Source: VRUE01 sp963716245 (lineage in GTDB: Bacteria; Actinomycetota; Thermoleophilia; Solirubrobacterales; 70-9). From it: 64,000 nt of DNA. Both the position numbers and the translations under genes were made by a program. The notes beneath the pieces are model-generated. The model ran no database searches, had not been told where the DNA came from, and saw only the letters and a list, made by a program, of their open reading frames with translations. Shown piece after piece: positions 7,757 to 16,063 of the stretch; positions within the stretch are counted from its first letter, which is position 1; the number at the start of each line of letters is the position of its first letter. Location: NCBI GenBank assembly GCA_963716245.1, contig OY970300.1, forward strand, positions 248,001-312,000. Direction: 5' to 3'.

Positions 7757-8671
7757 TCCCTGGGCCTCCTCAGCACGGTCGAGGATCTCGCGGGCGCCAG
7801 CGGCGCTCAGGCGCTCGGCGAGCAATGCACCGGCGGCGGCCGGCTCCGCCGCCTCGCTCTCGACCCGATCGCGCACCCACTCGCTGCCGTCGTGCAGGCC
7901 GACGAAGGCCTCGATCGTCAGCTGCTCGCCGTCGAGCGACGCGTGCACCCCGATCGGGCTGGCGCAGGTCGCCTCCAAGAGCGCGACGACCGCGCGCTCG
8001 GCGGTCAGCTCTCGCAGCGCCGTCTCGTCGCCGATCGCAGCCGCGGCCTCCAGCGTGTCACCGTCGCCGGCGCGCACCTGGAGCAGCAGCGCGCCCTGGC
8101 CCGCCGCCGGCGTCATCGCCTCGGCCGGGATCGGGAAGCTCGCCTCGTCCTCTCGCCCGAGCCGCCGCAGCCCGGCCGCGGCGAGCACGATCGCGTCGAG
8201 CTCGCCCTCGGCGAGCTTGCGCAGGCGCGTGTCGACGTTGCCGTGCAGCTCCTCGACCCGCAGGTCCGGTCGCACCGCGAGCAGCTGCGCCCGACGCCTC
8301 AGGCTCGCCGTCCCCACCCGCGCACCCTCCGGCACCTCGTCCAGGCCACCGTCGGGACGCGTTTGTCGGGATATGCCTGACGAACGCGCCCCGCGCTCGA
8401 TCCAGACGTCAGCCGGGTCCTCGCGCGCCGGCACCGCGGCGATCGCCAGCCCCTCCGGCATCTCCGCGGGCACGTCCTTGGCCGAGTGGACGCCGAGGTC
8501 GGCCCTGCCGTCGAGCAGCGCCTGCTCGACCCCGTGCACGAAGCGCGCCTTGTCGCCGGGCTCGCCGTCGGAGGAGACCTCGACCAGCTCGGCTCCCCCG
8601 AGCAGGTCGGCCACCTGACGTGCCTGGGCAAGTGCCAGCGCGCTGCCCCGGGTCGCCAGCCGCAGTGCCAC
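7748..8671 (-). CDS. hemC: hydroxymethylbilane synthase (porphobilinogen deaminase)
   Basis: A 307-residue enzyme that condenses four porphobilinogen molecules to hydroxymethylbilane. Family signatures are plain: RGSALALAQ at the N-terminus, GRADLGVHSAKDVP with the catalytic Asp (about residues 55-68), VGTASLRRRAQL, HGNVDTRLRKL, and TPAAGQGALLLQ. The dipyrromethane cofactor Cys is in ATCASPIG (about residue 226). Between REDPADVW and VGTASLRR there are about 32 residues where about 20 are usual. The extra dozen (around SSGISRQTRPDG) is encoded by a palindrome at 8353-8392. Starts 6 bp after hemA and precedes cobA/hemD. Confidence 0.95.
   Translation of the reverse strand: MALRLATRGSALALAQARQVADLLGGAELVEVSSDGEPGDKARFVHGVEQALLDGRADLGVHSAKDVPAEMPEGLAIAAVPAREDPADVWIERGARSSGISRQTRPDGGLDEVPEGARVGTASLRRRAQLLAVRPDLRVEELHGNVDTRLRKLAEGELDAIVLAAAGLRRLGREDEASFPIPAEAMTPAAGQGALLLQVRAGDGDTLEAAAAIGDETALRELTAERAVVALLEATCASPIGVHASLDGEQLTIEAFVGLHDGSEWVRDRVESEAAEPAAAGALLAERLSAAGAREILDRAEEAQGRA
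8353..8392. repeat. short palindromic repeat, in frame inside hemC
   Basis: Imperfect arms, GGGACGCGTTTGTC on the left and GACGAACGCGCCCC on the right, surround a GGGATATGCC centre. The centre resembles those of the repeats at 7711 and 12401 (a TTG-like half, ATAT in the middle, a (T/C)(A/G)AA-like half). It adds about 12 residues to HemC with no frameshift. Membership of the 44-bp family is likely but less certain than for the other copies. Confidence 0.5.
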
Positions 8672-8677
8672 GATCCC

Positions 8678-10012
8678 TCAGCCGGTCTGGTCTTTGCGGC
8701 GCAGCTCTCTGACTTCGCCAGACGTCCCGCCCTCGGGCTCCGTCTCGGCATCGAGCCCGAACAGCTCGCGCAGCGCGCTGACGTAGAGGTACGCGTCGTC
8801 GGAGCCCGCCGACCGCTTCATCCGCAGCGTCGGCTCGTGCAGGAGACGGGAGGCGATCGCGCCCGCCATCGCCGCGAGGCGCTCGCGGTCGGCCTCACTG
8901 ACGCTCTCCCAGCGGCCCTCGTTCTCGGCGAGCACGCGGCGCACGACCTCGTCGGCCCGCTCGCGCAGCGACGCGACGGTCGGGACGACCTCCAGCGAGG
9001 AGAGCCAGCGCTCGAAGCGGTCGAGCTCCGCGGCGAGGATCGGCTCGGCCCGCCGCGCCTCGGCCTCGCGGCCGCCGGTGTTGCGCTCGACGATCTGCTG
9101 CACGTCGTCGATGTCGTGCAGGCTCACCCCGGCGATCTCGCGGCACTCCGGCTCGATGTCGCGCGGCACGGCGATGTCGACCAGCAGCAGCGGCCGGCCG
9201 TCGCGGCTCTCCATCACGTGCTCGAGCCCGTCCCGCTCGACGATGTGGTGCGGCGAGTTGGTCGCCGAGACGACGATGTCGGCAGCCTCGAGCTGCTCGG
9301 GCAGCTCCTCGAAGCGGACCGCGTCGCCGTCGAAGCGCTGCGCCAGCCCGATCGCGCGGTCGTAGTGGCGGTTGGCGACGAAGACGGTCGAGACGCCGCG
9401 GGCGACCAGAGCCTTGGCGACCAGCTCGGCGGTCTCGCCGGCGCCGACGATCAGGACGCGGCGATCGCTCAGGTCGCCGAGGGTGCGGCGCGCAAGCTCG
9501 ACCGCGACCGACGGGATCGAGACCCCCTTCTCGCCGACCGCGGTCTCCTCGCGGACCCGGCCGCCGGCGGCGAGAGCGCCGCGGAAGAGGCGGTTGAGGA
9601 TAGGCCCGGTCGCCCCCTCGACCAGGGCCAGCTCGTAGGCGCGTTTGACCTGGCCCTGGATCTCCGCCTCGCCGACGATCATCGAGTCGAGACCGGCGGT
9701 CACCTCGAACAGGTGATGAGCCGCTTCGCCGCCGCGCAGCGAGTAGAGGTGCCCGAGCAGCTCGGTGGGGCGGATCTCCGCCTGGCGGGTCAGCACGCCG
9801 AGCGCTGTCGACTCGGCTTCGACGGTGTCGGAGACGACGAGGTAGAGCTCGGTGCGGTTGCAGGTCGAGATCGCCGCCGCCTCGTGGATGCCCTCCGCCG
9901 CGGTCAGCTCGTGCAGGGCGCCGACCGCGCGGCCCTCGGTCAGCGAGAGCCGCTCGCGCAGGTCGAGCGGCGCGGTCTTGTGCGAGACGCCGAGGGCCAG
10001 CAGCTCAGACAT
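8678..10012 (-). CDS. hemA: glutamyl-tRNA reductase
   Basis: A 444-residue HemA, the first enzyme of the C5 route to 5-aminolevulinate. It reduces glutamyl-tRNA to glutamate-1-semialdehyde. Visible features are LGVSHKTAPLDLRERL at the N-terminus, the catalytic Cys in STCNRTE (about residue 50), GLDSMIVGEAEIQGQVK (about 107-123), a Rossmann NADPH motif VLIVGAGETAE (about 184), DIAVPRDIEP (about 274), and a C-terminal dimerisation helix region. The start codon shares one base with the upstream ccmD-like stop (TGATG), which implies translational coupling. Hence regulation with the cytochrome c maturation genes is likely. Confidence 0.95.
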   Translation of the reverse strand: MSELLALGVSHKTAPLDLRERLSLTEGRAVGALHELTAAEGIHEAAAISTCNRTELYLVVSDTVEAESTALGVLTRQAEIRPTELLGHLYSLRGGEAAHHLFEVTAGLDSMIVGEAEIQGQVKRAYELALVEGATGPILNRLFRGALAAGGRVREETAVGEKGVSIPSVAVELARRTLGDLSDRRVLIVGAGETAELVAKALVARGVSTVFVANRHYDRAIGLAQRFDGDAVRFEELPEQLEAADIVVSATNSPHHIVERDGLEHVMESRDGRPLLLVDIAVPRDIEPECREIAGVSLHDIDDVQQIVERNTGGREAEARRAEPILAAELDRFERWLSSLEVVPTVASLRERADEVVRRVLAENEGRWESVSEADRERLAAMAGAIASRLLHEPTLRMKRSAGSDDAYLYVSALRELFGLDAETEPEGGTSGEVRELRRKDQTG

Positions 10013-10281
10013 CAGGCGCCGCCTCCTCCGCTCCCATGAGGAGCCAAGGATGGCGCCTCATCTCCGCGTCCGGGGGCGGCTTGGCCACCGTTGGCGCGGG
10101 TCTCCGCAAAGCTGGCCAGCTCGCGCAGCTCCCGCTCGATCCGCTGCAGTTTCGCCGCCATGATCGCGACGTAGACGACGATCAGGACGAGGAAGACGAC
10201 GTAGGCGCCCGCGACGTACTTGCCGGCCTCGTCGAGGGGCAGGGCCGGCGCGGCGAGCGGCAGGATCTCGAGCAGGGCCAC
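10012..10281 (-). CDS. ccmD: CcmD-like small membrane protein
   Basis: An 89-residue protein with a single membrane helix (about residues 24-45, YVVFLVLIVVYVAIMAAKL) preceded by KYVAGA and followed by a short charged segment LQRIERELREL. This is the pattern of CcmD, a small factor that helps release the haem-loaded chaperone CcmE from CcmC. Identity rests on this pattern and on the position directly after ccmC, because CcmD sequences are poorly conserved. The Gly/Ser-rich tail (about 62-89) is not family-typical and is encoded partly by an imperfect palindrome. Confidence 0.65.
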   Translation of the reverse strand: MALLEILPLAAPALPLDEAGKYVAGAYVVFLVLIVVYVAIMAAKLQRIERELRELASFAETRANGGQAAPGRGDEAPSLAPHGSGGGGA

Positions 10282-10283
10282 GG

Positions 10284-11006
10284 TCAGCTCACCTCCGGGG
10301 CGACGCGCGACGCGCCGCCCGGGGCGGGCGCATCGAGGGCGCGGCGCAGGCGCTTCAGCTGGCCCGAGGCGCTCTTCGCGGTCAGCTCGAACTTGACCAG
10401 GGTCACCCAGAGCAGGCCCATCGCCGCCAGGGAGACGAGGAAGGTCAGCATCATCTCACCGGGCAGGCCGCCGTTGGCAGTGGCGAAGGTGCGCGGGTGG
10501 ACGAGGCTCTCGGCCATCCGCACCGCGATGAAGTTGAGCGGCACGAACGCCCCCGCCGTCACCGCGAAGACCGAGGCGTAGCGGGCCTGGCGCTCGCGGT
10601 CCTCGATCGCGTAGCGGAAGGGGTAGTACGTCGCGTACATCAGGAAGACGATCAGGAAGCTGACCAGCGTCGGCTCGTCCCAGACCCACCAGTGGCCCCA
10701 CGAGGCCTTGGCCCAGATCGCGCCCGTGATCAGCACGGCGACGCCGAAGATCACCGACATGTGGATCGCGACGTAGGAGTAGGCGTCCCAGCGCGAATCG
10801 CCGCTGCGCAGGTGCAGCACCGCGAAGACGCCGCCGGCGACGAAGCCGAGCAGGGCGACGATCGCGAGCGGCACGTGCAGGTAGAAGATCTTCTGGATGA
10901 AGCCCTGGTCGGCGTCGAGCGGCGCGTAGAAGAAGGTCAGCGAGAGGGCGAGCGCCAGCGTCGCCACGGTGGCGATCGAGAGGGTTCTGAGGCCTTTGCC
11001 GTACAT
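10284..11006 (-). CDS. ccmC: haem exporter/cytochrome c biogenesis protein CcmC
   Basis: A 240-residue integral membrane protein with about six hydrophobic segments and the tryptophan-rich periplasmic motif WGHWWVWDEP (about residues 98-107) that defines the CcmC/CcmF/CcsA haem-handling family. Short length and position after ccmA-ccmB identify it as CcmC, which presents haem to CcmE. Conserved histidines for haem ligation are present on each side (for example LHVPLAI near residue 44). The upstream ccmB ends 31 bases before its start. CcmE and CcmF are not in the window. Confidence 0.9.
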   Translation of the reverse strand: MYGKGLRTLSIATVATLALALSLTFFYAPLDADQGFIQKIFYLHVPLAIVALLGFVAGGVFAVLHLRSGDSRWDAYSYVAIHMSVIFGVAVLITGAIWAKASWGHWWVWDEPTLVSFLIVFLMYATYYPFRYAIEDRERQARYASVFAVTAGAFVPLNFIAVRMAESLVHPRTFATANGGLPGEMMLTFLVSLAAMGLLWVTLVKFELTAKSASGQLKRLRRALDAPAPGGASRVAPEVS

Positions 11007-11036
11007 GCGTTCCGCGCGGTGGGAGGGGAGGGCTGC

Positions 11037-11717
11037 TCAGTCCTCCAGCAGGAAGTCGAACACCGCGTATCCGACGAGGAGGAAGACCAAATCGTATAGC
11101 CCGAGCACCGCCAGCCAGGTGCCGAAGCGCTCGTAGGACGGACCGCCCATCTCGAGCAGCGGCTCGCTGGCGCCCGTCGCGGCGATCATCAGCGGCACGA
11201 CGAGCGGCAGCAGGACGAGCGGCGCGAGCAGGTCCCGGGCGCGCGAGTGGACCGCCATCGAGGAGATCAGCGTGCCGGTCGCGGCGAGGCCGATGTCGGC
11301 GAGCAGCAGGACGGCGAGGAGCGGCGGCAGCGCCGCGGCCGAGTCGAGGAAGAAGATCGCGAAGACCGGCACGACAACCGCCTCCAACACGAGCAGGTAG
11401 GCGAGCAGCGCCGCCGCCTTGGCGGCGAACAGAGCGGTGCGGTCGATCGGCGCCAGTCGGATCGCGTCGAAGCCGCCCTCCTCGCGCTCGGCGACGAAGA
11501 GGCGGTTGATGCCGAGGATGGCGGCGAAGAGCAGCGTCGCCCAGAGCACGCCGGACGCGAGGCTGCCGGAGAGCGCGGTGCGGTCGAGCCCGAAGCGGAA
11601 GATGACGAAGGTGGTGACGGCGAAGAGGGCCATCGCCGGCAGCGACTGCAGGGTGCGCAGCTCGGTGCGCAGGTCCTTGCCGAGGATCGCCCGGAAGGCG
11701 ACGGCCGAGGGCGTCAT
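11037..11717 (-). CDS. ccmB: haem ABC exporter permease CcmB
   Basis: A 226-residue membrane protein with six predicted membrane segments and the CcmB-type N-terminus (LGKDLRTELRTLQSLPAMALFA). The cytoplasmic loop EREEGGFDAIRLAPIDRTALFAAK (about 77-100) is characteristic of CcmB. It forms the ABC complex with CcmA and CcmC that drives haem delivery in system I cytochrome c maturation. Its start overlaps the ccmA stop by four bases (ATGA). Confidence 0.9.
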   Translation of the reverse strand: MTPSAVAFRAILGKDLRTELRTLQSLPAMALFAVTTFVIFRFGLDRTALSGSLASGVLWATLLFAAILGINRLFVAEREEGGFDAIRLAPIDRTALFAAKAAALLAYLLVLEAVVVPVFAIFFLDSAAALPPLLAVLLLADIGLAATGTLISSMAVHSRARDLLAPLVLLPLVVPLMIAATGASEPLLEMGGPSYERFGTWLAVLGLYDLVFLLVGYAVFDFLLED

Positions 11718-12376
11718 CGCAGCGCCGCCTCGCGAAGCTGGGCGCTGCCGTCGGGCTCCAGCCGCAGGACCTTGTCGGCTTCGGGCAGGAAGCGCTCGGG
11801 GTCGTGGGTGACGACGACCCGCGTGCGGCCCTCGGCGGGGCCGATCAGCGCGCGGGCCAGCTCGCGCCCCCCGGCGTCGAGGTTCGAGTCGGGCTCGTCG
11901 AGCAGCAGCAGCTCCGGCTCGTGCAGGACGCAGCGGCAGATCGCCAGCCGCTGGCGCATCCCGGCCGAGAGCTCGGCGACCCGCTCGTCGGCGCGGCGCT
12001 CCATCCCGGCCGCGGCCAGCAGGGAGGCGATCCGCGCCTCGGCCGCATCGCCGCGCAGGCCGTGCAGCCGGGCGTGGAAGCGCAGGTTCTCGCGCCCGCT
12101 CAGGTCGCGGTAGAGCAGCGGCTCGTGACCGAGCAGGCCGATCCGCCCGCGCGCCTTCCAGGCCTCCCCGGGCAGCGCCGCTCCCAGCACCCGCGCCTCG
12201 CCCGCCGTCGGCCGCAGCAGCGTCGCGAGGATCCGCAGCAGCGTCGTCTTGCCCGCCCCGTTCGGTCCCAGGACTAGCAGCGATTCGCCGGCGGCGATCG
12301 AGAGGTCGACGCCGGCCAGGGCCGCGCGTTCCCCGAAGTCCCGGCGCAGGCCGCGCAACTCGATCGCCGTGCTCAC
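11714..12376 (-). CDS. ccmA: haem ABC exporter ATP-binding protein CcmA
   Basis: A 220-residue ABC ATPase. It has Walker A GPNGAGKTT (about residues 37-45), a Q-loop region LLGHEPLLYRDLSGREN (about 84-100), signature LSAGMRQRLAI (about 136-146), Walker B LLLLDEPDSNLD (about 155-166) and the switch His in VVVTHD. Small size and the immediately following ccmB and ccmC give the CcmA identity. It is the first gene of the ccm-hem run, starting with GTG at 12376. No obvious promoter hexamer is seen in the 80 bp upstream, which hold a palindromic repeat at 12401-12441. Confidence 0.92.
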   Translation of the reverse strand: MSTAIELRGLRRDFGERAALAGVDLSIAAGESLLVLGPNGAGKTTLLRILATLLRPTAGEARVLGAALPGEAWKARGRIGLLGHEPLLYRDLSGRENLRFHARLHGLRGDAAEARIASLLAAAGMERRADERVAELSAGMRQRLAICRCVLHEPELLLLDEPDSNLDAGGRELARALIGPAEGRTRVVVTHDPERFLPEADKVLRLEPDGSAQLREAALR

Positions 12377-12400
12377 GGAGGGGATTCTCGCCGAGCCGCG

Positions 12401-12441
12401 CCTGCTCCGTTGGGCGTCTATATGCGACTTAACGGAGCGGG
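12401..12441. repeat. palindromic repeat between ccmA and the aldehyde dehydrogenase gene
   Basis: Arms GCTCCGTT (12404-12411) and AACGGAGC (12431-12438) are perfect and extend with one mismatch to 11 bp. The centre (TTGGGCGTCTATATG and GACTTAAC) matches the repeat at 7711-7756 (TTGACCGCCTATATAG and GGCCTAAC) although the arms differ. It sits between the start of ccmA and the stop of the aldehyde dehydrogenase gene. Confidence 0.65.
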
Positions 12442-12458
12442 CGTGCGGCCACGACCGC

Positions 12459-14057
12459 TCAGCCGCGTCGCTTCTTCAGCGTGCGGGCGCCGATCTTGAG
12501 CAGCGGGCCGGCGCCCTCGCGCAGCGCCCCGGTGCGCTTCGCGCCTTTGCCGTAGAGGATCTTCGCGGACGTGCGGACGGCTTCCCCGAGGGTGCGGTCG
12601 TAGGGGTGCCACCAGAAGTCGCGGGTGAGGCCGGGCTCCCAGGAGTTGTGCTTGACGTTGACGCACTCGTAGAAGCCGAACTTGGAGTGGGAGCGACCGA
12701 CGCCGGAGTTCTTGACGCCCCCCCAGGCGCACTGGCAGGCACCGTGGCTGAACGAGTGGTCGTTGACCCAGACCATCCCCGACTCGATCCGGCGGGCGAT
12801 CCGCGCGCCCTTCTGGCGGTCCTTGGTCCAGACCGATGCGCCGAGCCCGAACTCGGAGTCGTTGGCCAGGTCGATCGCCTCCTGCTCGGAGTCGACCACG
12901 ACGATCGGCAGGACCGGGCCGAAGATCTCCTCCTTCATGATCCGCATCGCGTGGGTCACGTCGCTCAGCACGGTCGGCGCGACGAACTTGCCGGAAAGGC
13001 CGGCGACCTCGGTCGGGCCGCCGCAGTGCCTGGTCGCGCCCGAGGCGACCGCGTCGTCGATCAGCTCGCGGACGATCTCGTACTGGCCCTCGGACGTCAT
13101 CGGGCCGATCTCGGTCTCCCACTGGAGCGGGTCGCCCAGCCGCAGCTTCGCCGCCTCGCGGGCGACGCCCTCGATGAAGCGGTCGGCCACCTCGCGGACG
13201 ACGTAGACGCGCTCGATCCCCGAGCAGGTCTGGCCGGCGTTGGCGAATCCGCCCCAGACGGCGCCGGAGATCGCGTTGTCCATGTCGGCGTCGGCGCAGA
13301 CGATCATCGGGTCCTTGCCGCCCAGCTCGAGCACCGAGCCCTTCAGCTGCCCGGCGCAGACCTCGCCGACCTTGCGGCCGACCTCGACCGAGCCGGTGAA
13401 GAAGATCTTGCCGGCACTGGAACGCGCCAGCGCGTCGCCGACAGCACCGCCGCCGTGAACGACGCGGATCAGGCCCTCTGGCAGGCCGCCCTTCTCGAAG
13501 ACGCGGCGGATCGTCTCGCCCAGCAGCGGCGTCAGGCTGGCCGGCTTGAGCACGACGCCGTTGCCGGCCATCAGCGCGATCGCCACCTCGCCGAAGGGGA
13601 TCGACCAGGGGTAGTTCCAGGGCGCGATGACGCCGACCACGCCGATCGGCTCGTAGGAGAAGTAAGAGCGCTTGCTGAGCAGGAACGCCTGCGACATCCG
13701 GACCTTCTCGTCGGCGAGGATCTTCGGGCCGGCCTTGGCGCACCAGTGCAGCGCGTCGATCGTCGGCAGCAGCTCCATCGTGTAGGCCTCCGCGCGCGGC
13801 TTGCCCTGCTCGTTGACGAGCAGCTCGGCGATCTCGTCGACGTCGTCGAGCAGCGCGTCGGCGGCACGGCGCAGGTAGCGGGCGCGGTCCTCCAGCGACA
13901 GCTCGGCCCAGGCGGGCTGGACGCGGGCGACGTCGTCGACCACTCCCTGGACCTGGTCGGGCGTGATCGTCGCGACCGAGCCGACCAGCTCGCCGGTGGC
14001 GGGGTTGAAGCTCTCGAGGGTGGACTGGGCGGCGGGAACCTCGGTGATGGTGGCCAT
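12459..14057 (-). CDS. NAD(P)-dependent aldehyde dehydrogenase
   Basis: A 532-residue member of the aldehyde dehydrogenase superfamily, oxidising an aldehyde to a carboxylate. Motifs: VIAPWNYPWSIPFG (about 128-141), FTGSVEVGRKVGE for cofactor binding, LELGGKDPMIV with the general-base Glu, and catalytic Cys in FANAGQTCSGIERVYV (about residue 270). EEIFGPVLP and SHSKFGFYECVNVK are also typical. The C-terminal ~50 residues are a basic extension. Start ATG at 14057 is favoured over 14114 because a -10-like TACAAT lies 7 bases upstream, giving a leaderless mRNA. The aldehyde substrate cannot be told from sequence. Confidence 0.9.
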   Translation of the reverse strand: MATITEVPAAQSTLESFNPATGELVGSVATITPDQVQGVVDDVARVQPAWAELSLEDRARYLRRAADALLDDVDEIAELLVNEQGKPRAEAYTMELLPTIDALHWCAKAGPKILADEKVRMSQAFLLSKRSYFSYEPIGVVGVIAPWNYPWSIPFGEVAIALMAGNGVVLKPASLTPLLGETIRRVFEKGGLPEGLIRVVHGGGAVGDALARSSAGKIFFTGSVEVGRKVGEVCAGQLKGSVLELGGKDPMIVCADADMDNAISGAVWGGFANAGQTCSGIERVYVVREVADRFIEGVAREAAKLRLGDPLQWETEIGPMTSEGQYEIVRELIDDAVASGATRHCGGPTEVAGLSGKFVAPTVLSDVTHAMRIMKEEIFGPVLPIVVVDSEQEAIDLANDSEFGLGASVWTKDRQKGARIARRIESGMVWVNDHSFSHGACQCAWGGVKNSGVGRSHSKFGFYECVNVKHNSWEPGLTRDFWWHPYDRTLGEAVRTSAKILYGKGAKRTGALREGAGPLLKIGARTLKKRRG

Positions 14058-14064
14058 GCGAGCG

Positions 14065-14070
14065 ATTGTA
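14065..14070 (-). promoter_or_regulatory. putative -10 hexamer (TACAAT) for leaderless aldehyde dehydrogenase mRNA
   Basis: TACAAT on the minus strand ends 7 bases before the ATG at 14057, so transcription would begin at or next to the start codon. No convincing -35 is visible. Confidence 0.5.
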
Positions 14071-14164
14071 GGTGCAAACCACCTGCCGCCGGACGCGAAT
14101 CGCGTTGCAGACATTTTGCATTTCTGTCTCCCATCCGCAACTTCCTGTCCGCTACGGTGCGATC

Positions 14165-14425
14165 ATGGAGGCGATGAGGGAGAGCTGGACCGACGAGCGC
14201 CTTGACGATTTCAGGGCGGAAACGGCGCGACGCTTCGACGAGGTCGACCGTCGAATCGACAGGGTCGATGCCGACATCCGAGAGCTGCGGGGCGGGATGA
14301 ACACTCGTCTCGAGCGGGTGGACGCGCGGCTCGATGTCCTCAACCAGACGATCCTGAAGCTGGGCTCTGGCGCACTTGTCACCTTCGTCGTCGGCTTCGC
14401 AGGCATGATCGCCACTCAGCTTTGA
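14165..14425 (+). CDS. small coiled-coil protein with C-terminal membrane anchor
   Basis: An 86-residue protein of unknown function. Residues about 8-60 form heptad-rich coiled coil with repeated DRRIDRVDADIRELR and RLERVDARLDVLNQ units. The last ~18 residues (ALVTFVVGFAGMIATQL) are one hydrophobic helix, so the protein should be tail-anchored. Starts could be ATG 14165 or 14174, the latter having GGAGG just upstream. Similar small coiled-coil/tail-anchor proteins are common and uncharacterised. It lies between a divergent aldehyde dehydrogenase and rarA. Confidence 0.65.
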   Translation: MEAMRESWTDERLDDFRAETARRFDEVDRRIDRVDADIRELRGGMNTRLERVDARLDVLNQTILKLGSGALVTFVVGFAGMIATQL

Positions 14426-14485
14426 AGTCTTCGCGGGGCGCCTGCAAACGCCTGAGCCGACTCCCGGCTTCCTCATACTGACCCT

Positions 14486-15811
14486 GTGGCCGAGCGGCTG
14501 TTCGACACCGAGGAGACGGGCGCACGGGACGGGGTGCCGTCCGACGCGCCCCTGGCGGCGCGGATGAGACCCCGGACGCTGGATGAGCTGGTCGGGCAGG
14601 CGCACGTGCTCGGCGCGGGGTCGGCGCTGCGGACGGCGATCGAGTCGGGGCATCCGCACAGCGCGATCCTCTACGGGCCGCCGGGGTCGGGGAAGACGAC
14701 GCTGGCCCGGATCGCCGCCGCCGGCGCGGAGGGGGCCTTCGAGGAGGAGTCGGCCGTCAACGCGGGCAAAGCGGAGATCCGCGGCGTGATCGAGCGGGCG
14801 CGCGAGCGCCGGCGGGCGTCGGGCCGCCCGACGATCCTCTTCCTCGACGAGATCCACCGCTTCAACAAGGCCCAGCAGGACGCGCTGCTGCCGGCGGTCG
14901 AGGAGGGGCTGCTGACGCTGATCGGCGCGACCACCGAGAACCCTTACTTCGAGGTCAACTCGGCGCTGCTCTCGCGCTGCCAGATATACGAGCTGCATCC
15001 GCTCGAGCCCGACCGGGTGGAGGAGCTGCTCCGCCGCGCCCTCACGGATTCCGAGCGAGGCGTCGCCGAGCCGCCGCCGGTCGAGGACGCGGCGCTGGCG
15101 ATGCTGGCCCACCGCTCCGGCGGCGATGCCCGCGTGGCCCTCTCGGCCCTCGAGCGGGCCGTGGAGCGCGCCGACGGCGAGCCGATCGACGTCGCCGCGG
15201 CCGAGGACGCGCTGCAGCGCAAGGCGCTCGAATACGACCGCGAGGGCGACCGCCACTACGACTTCGTCTCCGCCTGGATCAAGGCGACCCGCAGCTCCGA
15301 CGTCGACGCCTCCCTCTACTACCTGGCCGTGATGCTCGAGGGCGGCGAGGACCCCCGCTTCATCGCCCGCCGCATGGTCGTCCTCGCCTCCGAGGACGTC
15401 GGCAACGCCGATCCGCGGGCGCTGCTGGTCGCCGACGCCGCCGCCCGGGCGGTCGACAGGGTCGGCCTGCCCGAGTGCGCGCTCAACCTCGCCCAGGCCG
15501 CCGTCTACCTCGCCCTGGCGCCGAAGTCGAACGCCTCCTACAAGGGGCTCGGCGCGGCGCGCCGCGAGGTCCGCGAGCACGGCGCCAAGCCGCCGCCCGA
15601 CTACCTCCGCGACGCCCACTACCCCGGCGCGAAGAAGCTCGGCCGCGGCGAGGGGTACCGCTACGCGCACGACGAGCCGGGCGCGGTCAGCGACCAGCCC
15701 CTGATGCCCATCGGGCTGGAGGAGCGGCGTTTCTACGCGCCGACCGACCGCGGCTTCGAGGCCGAGCTAGGGAAGCGCCTCGAGGAGCTGAGAAAGCGGC
15801 TCGGGAGCTAG
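14486..15811 (+). CDS. rarA: replication-associated recombination protein A (AAA+ ATPase)
   Basis: A 441-residue clamp-loader-like AAA+ ATPase (RarA/MgsA, Mgs1/WRNIP1 family) that acts at stalled replication forks. N-terminal PLAARMRPRTLDELVGQAHVLG, Walker A YGPPGSGKTTLA (about 68-79), Walker B ILFLDEIHRFNKAQQDALL (about 117-135), sensor 1 GATTENPYF and Arg finger SRCQIYEL follow in order. The C-terminal half has the tetramerisation region with HYDFVSAWIKATRSSD and EDVGNADPRALL. The start is GTG 14486. A CATACT hexamer ends six bases upstream, suggesting a leaderless mRNA. Confidence 0.95.
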   Translation: MAERLFDTEETGARDGVPSDAPLAARMRPRTLDELVGQAHVLGAGSALRTAIESGHPHSAILYGPPGSGKTTLARIAAAGAEGAFEEESAVNAGKAEIRGVIERARERRRASGRPTILFLDEIHRFNKAQQDALLPAVEEGLLTLIGATTENPYFEVNSALLSRCQIYELHPLEPDRVEELLRRALTDSERGVAEPPPVEDAALAMLAHRSGGDARVALSALERAVERADGEPIDVAAAEDALQRKALEYDREGDRHYDFVSAWIKATRSSDVDASLYYLAVMLEGGEDPRFIARRMVVLASEDVGNADPRALLVADAAARAVDRVGLPECALNLAQAAVYLALAPKSNASYKGLGAARREVREHGAKPPPDYLRDAHYPGAKKLGRGEGYRYAHDEPGAVSDQPLMPIGLEERRFYAPTDRGFEAELGKRLEELRKRLGS

Positions 15812-15925
15812 GCCGATACGGACCCGAGCAGGGGGTTCTGGACGCTTGTCGCAGGCGCAACTTCCCCAGGGGGTGGGTGTTTCAGAAAGCGGCTTCCCCA
15901 GCTAGAGCCAGGGAGAGCCGACACA

Positions 15926-15960
15926 CCGACCGGAGGCCTGGACTGGGGGTCTCCGGTCGG
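15926..15960. repeat. 10-bp stem-loop in the rarA-DUF1385 intergenic region
   Basis: CCGACCGGAG (15926-15935) pairs with CTCCGGTCGG (15951-15960) around a 15-nt loop. The 250-bp gap 15812-16063 holds no gene that I can support. Without a T-tract a terminator role is only possible. Confidence 0.45.
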
Positions 15961-16063
15961 ACCAAAACAGGGGTAGGGGATTCGACGGCCGCGCCGTGCA
16001 CTGGTGCGGTCGTCGTGCGTGGAGCGGGGAGCGCCGACCGCCTACCCTGTCCGTGGTGACGGT

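Noticed and set aside
10014..10058. Another member of the 44-bp palindrome family in the ccmD tail (AGGCGCC ... GGCGCCT)
   Set aside because: It is palindromic and about the right length, but the centre lacks the TTG...TAAC or TTGACC pattern, and the GC-rich arms could be chance.
14450..14475. Second copy of the birA element (GACTCCCGGCTTCCT resembles its arm)
   Set aside because: The match is only about a dozen bases and no inverted partner is nearby.
16004..16063. Longer N-terminus for the DUF1385 protein
   Set aside because: The extra residues have no family match and ATG 16064 begins at the usual N-terminus.
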